Positions 57,941-62,966 of a DNA stretch of 62,966 nucleotides are shown one piece after another. The DNA is from an uncultured Bacteroidota bacterium (GTDB taxonomy: Bacteria > Bacteroidota > Bacteroidia > Chitinophagales > Saprospiraceae), in contig CAIYFY010000332.1 in assembly GCA_903925535.1 (NCBI GenBank), positions 1 through 62,966 on the forward strand. Reading direction: 5' to 3'. Made by a program: the position numbers and the translations under genes. The first letter of the stretch is position 1. Every line of letters starts with the position of its first letter. Below the pieces are notes generated by a model. It was not told where the DNA came from. It did not search any database and saw nothing but the letters and a program-made list of their open reading frames with translations.

Positions 57941-58660
57941 ATGCAATCACGGGTTTCCTTCGAAATATGCGCTGTTAATATACAGTCGGCCCACGCTGCT
58001 CAGGCAGCAGGCGGCCACCGGATTGAGCTGTGCTCTGCACTTGATACCGGTGGCGTTACGCCATCCCCCGGACTGATCAGGCATGCCGTAGTGCAGCTTT
58101 CCATTCCGGTCAATGTCCTTATCCGGCCCAGGGAGGGCGACTTCTGCTTTTCGGATGCAGAGATGGATGTTATGCTCGATGATATTCGTTTTTGCCGTGA
58201 GGCCGGCGCCAACGGGGTAGTGGTGGGTGCGCTCGACTCCGGCGGCCAGCTCGATCTGGATGCACTCAGGGCATTTAAATCGGTTGCAGGTGATATGGAG
58301 CTGGTGTGTCACCGCGCTTTCGATTTCACCCCCGATCCTTTCGCTGCCCTGGAACAGCTCATTGAACTGGGATTCGATCGCGTGCTGTCGTCCGGACAGG
58401 CCGATAATGCATACAAGGGCCGCTTCACACTTGGCAAGCTGGTAGGTGCAGCGTCAGGCCGGATCAGTATCATGCCCGGCAGCGGTATTGATGCATCCAA
58501 TATTGCAGCAATCATGAACGAAACAGGCGCCTCCGAGTTTCATTTCACAGGAAAAAGAAAAGTTTCTTCACCCGGACAACCCATCGCCGGCCTGGATGCA
58601 GCCTACTGGGTGTCTGACCCGGATTTGATTAAAGCGGCGATCAATGCTGCAACGGGTTGA
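57941..58660 (+). CDS. cutC: Copper homeostasis protein CutC
   Basis: FEICAVNIQSAHAAQAAGGHRIELCSALDTGGVTPSPGLI; VLIRPREGDFCFSDAE; VCHRAFDFTPDP. Confidence 0.94.
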   Translation: MQSRVSFEICAVNIQSAHAAQAAGGHRIELCSALDTGGVTPSPGLIRHAVVQLSIPVNVLIRPREGDFCFSDAEMDVMLDDIRFCREAGANGVVVGALDSGGQLDLDALRAFKSVAGDMELVCHRAFDFTPDPFAALEQLIELGFDRVLSSGQADNAYKGRFTLGKLVGAASGRISIMPGSGIDASNIAAIMNETGASEFHFTGKRKVSSPGQPIAGLDAAYWVSDPDLIKAAINAATG

Positions 58661-58744
58661 TTTTTCTGAACTAACCAGCCTTTTTCAGGTTTTACTGTAA
58701 ATTATCCGAACGCTCAGGTTCAAACCACCGCCAAATCCTGTATC

Positions 58745-61621
58745 ATGCACGAATATGCCCCGCAAACTTCTCAAAAAATACATTTCACGTCTGTTCCCGG
58801 TGATCCCGTTCAGGCGCAGATGCTCACACTCGAAAATGGCCTGAAGCTGTTTCTTACTGTGAACAGGGATGAACCCAGGGTTTACACGGAAATTGCTGTC
58901 CGTGCCGGCAGTAAACACGATCCCGCAGATACTACCGGACTGGCCCATTACTTCGAGCACATGATGTTCAAGGGTACCGACAGGATGGGTACACTCAACT
59001 GGTCAAAGGAAAAAGAGCTGCTTGACCGGATTGAACAGCAATTCGAAGCGCACCGGAATGAACATGACCCGGCCAGAAAAAAAGAACTCTATGCTGAAAT
59101 TGACAAGCTGAGTTTCGAGGCCGCCCGGCTCGCTGCAGCCAATGAGTACGATAAACTGGTGAGCGCAATCGGGGCCAAAGGCACCAATGCATATACCTGG
59201 GTGGAGCAGACGGTGTACGTGAATGATATTCCGTCGAATGAACTGGAGCGCTGGTTCGAACTTGAAAGCGAAAGGTTCCGCCGTCCTGTGCTGCGCTTGT
59301 TTCATACCGAACTGGAAACAGTGTTCGAGGAATACAATATCAGTCAGGACAAAGACTTCCGCAAAACGCTGAAGGCGCTGCAGGAAACACTCACACCTAC
59401 GCATCCCTATGGCACCCAGACTACCCTGGGTCGGGGCGAGGATCTTAAAAATCCGTCGCAAACCAATATTTACAGGTTCTTCGACCAGTACTATGTGCCC
59501 AATAATATGGCTGTAGTCATGTCGGGTGATTTTGATCCGGAAGAAGTGGCCCGACTGGCTCAAAAGTACTTCGGATCATGGAAACCCGGCACTGTTCCTC
59601 CTTTCCGCTATGAAAAACAGCCTGAACTGACCACAAGGGTGCGCCGCGATGTGTATGGCAATGAGGCGCCATGGATTGAGGTGGGCTGGCGCTTCCCGGG
59701 TGCATCGTCGCCGGAAGCACTCATGCTTCCGCTTGTGGCAGGCATCCTCCACAATTACCAGGCTGGACTGTTTGATCTCAATATAATACAGCAACAGAAA
59801 CTGCTGGAAGCTTACGCGTACCCGCGCGCATACGAGGACTACAGCAGTCTGCTGCTCATGGCCAAACCCCGCGACGGACAGTCGCTGGAAGAGGTTGAGA
59901 CCCTGCTGATGGAGCAAATTGAATTACTCCGCGAGGGCAAATTCGACGACTGGCTTCCGCAGGCGGTAGTCCGCGATATGAAACTGAGTGAAATCAGGAG
60001 TTTTGAGAAGAATCAGGGCAGGGCAGGGGCCCTTACCGGCGCCTTTATACTCGGTATCCCGTGGAGCGAATTCACGGGAAGATGGGAAATTCTGGAAAAG
60101 GTTACCAAAGAGGATATTGTCAGCTTCGCCAGACAGCACATCCGCCCGGATAATTATGTAACTGTTTACAAATATCAGGGTGAGGACAAGAGCGTGATGA
60201 AGGTCGAGAAGCCCGAGATTACTCCCATTGAAGTCAACCGGGAGGGTATTTCCGACTTTGCAGGTGCCTTTCTGGCCAGAGAAACCCCCGATATCGAACC
60301 CCGCTTTCTTGATTTCTCCCGTGTATTTCAGAAATCGGCGCTATCTGAACATGTCAGGTTGCGGGTGGTCAACGATAAAAATTCAAAGGTTTTCCGGCTG
60401 CACTATTGCTTTGACATGGGAAAAACTGCCGAACGCAGGCTCGGACTGGCGGCGTCATACCTTCCCTATCTGGGGACTTCCAGGTTCTCTCCGCGGGCTG
60501 TGCAGCAGGAGTTCTACCGCCTGGGCCTGAGTTTTTCGGCCAGTTGCCAGGATGACTACTTCTTTCTGACGCTTGAAGGTCTCAGCGAGAGTTTTGACCA
60601 GGGAGTTTCGCTGCTGGAACATCTGATTTCAGATGCTCATCCGAATGCTGAAGCACTGGAAAACCTGGTGGCTGACACACTGCTCCGCCGCGAAAATGAA
60701 AAGTCAGACAAACGCGTTATCCTGAGCAAGGCCATGGCCAGTTATGCAAAATACGGACCGCGTTCGCCTTTTTCTGATCGTATTCCTGCTGCCCGCTTGA
60801 CTGAAATCAAACCGGAGGAGCTTACTGGACTGATCAGGGGATTGTTCGAGTACAAACACGACGTCCTGTACTGTGGTCCGGCAACAGCGCGGTCTGCGGG
60901 TGCCGTCATAAAGAAATATCATCCCAAACAGGCCGGAGCGCTGGCTCCGCTGAAAGCAGAGAAATATCCTGAAACCGGAGTGAGGAAGGATCGGGTGCTT
61001 TTTGTGCACTTCCCCATGGTGCAGGCCGAACTGCTGCTGCTGTCGAAGGGTACACCCGGATTTAATCTGGAGGAGTATGTGTTTAACGAGTGGTATAACC
61101 AGTATTTTGGTTACGGACTTTCCAGTATCGTCTTTCAGGAAATACGTGAATCCAAGGCGCTGGCATATTCAGCCTATGCCCACGCGGGAAGTCCGACCCG
61201 GAAAAACCGTGCGCACTGGCTGCAAGCGTATGTCGGCACACAGCCCGATAAACTGCGCGAGGCAATAGAGGCATTTCAGACTATCATGGAGGATATGCCT
61301 GTGTCACTGGCACAGATGGAGACAGCGCGTCAGAGTGTCCTGAAGCAGATTGCTGCCAGCCGCATAACCCGTTCGGATATTTTCTGGACGTGGAGGGGTA
61401 ATCGCGACAAAGGTTTCAGCAACCGCGACTTGCGCAGGGATATTTATGACGCCATGCTGCAGGCAACACCGGACGACCTGATGCGCTTTCACCATGAAAG
61501 AGTGAAGGGGAGAAAATACACCTGGCTTGTTCTGGGTGACAGAAACAACCTTGACTTCGGGTATCTCGGGAGAATTGGAAAGGTGACCGAGCTGAAGCTG
61601 GAGGAAATATTCGGAGAGTGA
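58745..61621 (+). CDS. M16 family zinc metallopeptidase (insulinase/pitrilysin-like)
   Basis: TGLAHYFEHMMFKGTDRMG (HxxEH); two-half M16 architecture, 958 aa. Confidence 0.93.
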   Translation: MHEYAPQTSQKIHFTSVPGDPVQAQMLTLENGLKLFLTVNRDEPRVYTEIAVRAGSKHDPADTTGLAHYFEHMMFKGTDRMGTLNWSKEKELLDRIEQQFEAHRNEHDPARKKELYAEIDKLSFEAARLAAANEYDKLVSAIGAKGTNAYTWVEQTVYVNDIPSNELERWFELESERFRRPVLRLFHTELETVFEEYNISQDKDFRKTLKALQETLTPTHPYGTQTTLGRGEDLKNPSQTNIYRFFDQYYVPNNMAVVMSGDFDPEEVARLAQKYFGSWKPGTVPPFRYEKQPELTTRVRRDVYGNEAPWIEVGWRFPGASSPEALMLPLVAGILHNYQAGLFDLNIIQQQKLLEAYAYPRAYEDYSSLLLMAKPRDGQSLEEVETLLMEQIELLREGKFDDWLPQAVVRDMKLSEIRSFEKNQGRAGALTGAFILGIPWSEFTGRWEILEKVTKEDIVSFARQHIRPDNYVTVYKYQGEDKSVMKVEKPEITPIEVNREGISDFAGAFLARETPDIEPRFLDFSRVFQKSALSEHVRLRVVNDKNSKVFRLHYCFDMGKTAERRLGLAASYLPYLGTSRFSPRAVQQEFYRLGLSFSASCQDDYFFLTLEGLSESFDQGVSLLEHLISDAHPNAEALENLVADTLLRRENEKSDKRVILSKAMASYAKYGPRSPFSDRIPAARLTEIKPEELTGLIRGLFEYKHDVLYCGPATARSAGAVIKKYHPKQAGALAPLKAEKYPETGVRKDRVLFVHFPMVQAELLLLSKGTPGFNLEEYVFNEWYNQYFGYGLSSIVFQEIRESKALAYSAYAHAGSPTRKNRAHWLQAYVGTQPDKLREAIEAFQTIMEDMPVSLAQMETARQSVLKQIAASRITRSDIFWTWRGNRDKGFSNRDLRRDIYDAMLQATPDDLMRFHHERVKGRKYTWLVLGDRNNLDFGYLGRIGKVTELKLEEIFGE

Positions 61622-61625
61622 GTTC

Positions 61626-62750
61626 CTAGCCAGCTTCGGATTTGATGACTTTCTTCATGTACATCTGCTCACCTATTTGTACCTGAACGAAATAAATGCC
61701 CGGAGCGATGTTGGGCAGTTCGAACCTGCACAAGCCGGCTCCTAACGGTCGCCTTGGAAGAATGACAGCTACGCTCCTGCCCGATTCATCTGTCATTTCA
61801 ATGCGAACATTGGCAGGGCGTACGAGTTCCAGATCGAGTGTTGCCTTGCTTACATAGGGGTTGGGATAAACCTTCAGGTCAACATTGTCGAGTTTTACTG
61901 AACCGGCAAGCAAAACTTCCTCGTTTCGTCTGACAGATTTTAATGGCTCGGATGCCTCTGGTGAGGATTTCCGGGCCGTCCAGCTCAGAGCGTTAATGAG
62001 CAGTCGGGAGGGTGACTCCTCGTCATAGTAGTACTCCACACCTATATATATCACCTTGCCATTTCCCAGCTGCTTGTAACCCACTGCCGGATAACCACCT
62101 ACTTCAGCCACGGATACGAAAGCCGGATCTGAAATATCGAGGGGATAGGCGAAGTTGGTAGTTGAAAAATCAGTTGGCTCACCCTGAAGAAGGGGGTGAT
62201 CGGGGTTCAGGCAATGCAGCGGAACCTCTTTGGAAAAATATCCGAAATCGAGGTCAATCAGATCGAACTTCTGCAAAACCTCGAACTCGTGCGTGCCGGT
62301 TACGATCACAGAACCACCACCCAGTACAAATTTTTGGAGGAGTTTGCCGTAGGACGTCAGGGTAGAGGAGGTAGTAGCCGAAGGGTAGGCAATTACCACC
62401 GCATCGGTTGACTGGAGCGCCATCTCCAGGCTGTGCAAATCGCCGGAGGTGTATTCAGTGAAAGAAACTCTGGGGAGATTTCTGGATATGATTGCCTGAA
62501 CTTTCTCGTTGTACGCCTTCCCGTAGTCACTGTAGTTTAACATAAGCACCTGCAGGCGCACACTCGAATCAGGGTCTGCCGCGTACAAAGCATCCTGAAA
62601 CTGCTCCGCTCTGTTGTCCGGATTGAACAACAAATGAACGGGAGTATTGTACAAAACAGGAGTGCCTTCAGGTTCATTCCTCAATGAACTGAAAGAAACA
62701 AGGCCGGAGAGAGCGGCCAGAAGCAGGGAGTATGTATAAATTCGGCGCAT
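61626..62750 (-). CDS. Secreted T9SS type A sorting-domain protein (ThuA/GATase-like central domain)
   Basis: Signal peptide MRRIYTYSLLLAALSGLVSF; VLGGGSVIVTGTHEFEVL; C-terminal LKVYPNPYVSKATLDLELVRPANVRIEMTDESGRSV...GIYFVQVQIGEQMYMKKVIK. Confidence 0.85.
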   Translation of the reverse strand: MRRIYTYSLLLAALSGLVSFSSLRNEPEGTPVLYNTPVHLLFNPDNRAEQFQDALYAADPDSSVRLQVLMLNYSDYGKAYNEKVQAIISRNLPRVSFTEYTSGDLHSLEMALQSTDAVVIAYPSATTSSTLTSYGKLLQKFVLGGGSVIVTGTHEFEVLQKFDLIDLDFGYFSKEVPLHCLNPDHPLLQGEPTDFSTTNFAYPLDISDPAFVSVAEVGGYPAVGYKQLGNGKVIYIGVEYYYDEESPSRLLINALSWTARKSSPEASEPLKSVRRNEEVLLAGSVKLDNVDLKVYPNPYVSKATLDLELVRPANVRIEMTDESGRSVAVILPRRPLGAGLCRFELPNIAPGIYFVQVQIGEQMYMKKVIKSEAG

Positions 62751-62839
62751 GGGCATTCCCAATCGCGTAAAAAACGCTTTGAGAGAGGTTATAGTATAAG
62801 GTGGGCCAAAGTTAAGACATTTTCTTTGAACAGGTACAT

Positions 62840-62875
62840 AAAAAAATGGCCCTGCCGGGTAATCGGCAGGGCCAT
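62840..62875 (-). terminator. Strong intrinsic terminator (minus strand)
   Basis: ATGGCCCTGCCG-ggtaat-CGGCAGGGCCAT; minus-strand reading is followed by a T7 tract. Confidence 0.85.
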
Positions 62876-62891
62876 GTGGCAAAGAATCTGA

Positions 62892-62966
62892 TTATTTGCC
62901 TGCAACAAGGCTCACCTGAAGGTCGAACTCGTCATAGATGGTTTTATCGCCCAGTCCGTCGAAGAA
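62892..62966 (-). CDS. YceI-like family protein, C-terminal end (partial)
   Basis: 25 codons to the window edge: FFDGLGDKTIYDEFDLQVSLVAGK*, matching the usual YceI family C-terminus. Confidence 0.55.
   Translation of the reverse strand, partial: FFDGLGDKTIYDEFDLQVSLVAGK

Overview
The window reads as a Bacteroidota chromosome segment. Support comes from type IX secretion (T9SS) C-terminal sorting domains, a PorP/SprF protein, DUF4249 and DUF5723 proteins, TAnnTTTG-type promoters and futalosine-pathway MqnA. No transposase, CRISPR array or prophage was found. The left ~7.5 kb is accessory-like: a GC-rich tandem/inverted repeat array, a decayed AAA ATPase, an intact DUF4143 ATPase, a gene split at an A9 run, and an orphan NusG-like factor. 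The rest is dense. It includes nadE, an acyl-CoA carboxylase beta subunit, hscA, a phenylacetate cluster paaE-A-B-C-D-I-J, tRNA-Pro(TGG), galK, folE, two LytS/LytTR two-component pairs, mqnA, a MORN-repeat caspase-like protein, a TonB receptor/DUF4249 pair, murA (C115D type), PBP1A, a LolA-like/FtsX/ABC/beta-barrel operon, an OmpA/PorP pair, cutC and an M16 peptidase. Main leads: (1) repeat motifs in the promoters of both AAA ATPase genes; (2) a self-contained five-gene LolA-like/ABC/outer-membrane operon; (3) a MORN-caspase with an EF-hand-like loop; (4) an orphan -7 box plus intrinsic terminator suggesting a small RNA at ~52.9-53.0 kb; (5) a 21-bp-period direct repeat upstream of a LytTR-linked kinase; (6) interleaved complementary arms (possible pseudoknot) upstream of hscA; (7) a dyad upstream of the paa promoter; (8) convergent genes with essentially no intergenic space. 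Protein calls come from reading motifs in the translated ORFs; no database search was run.
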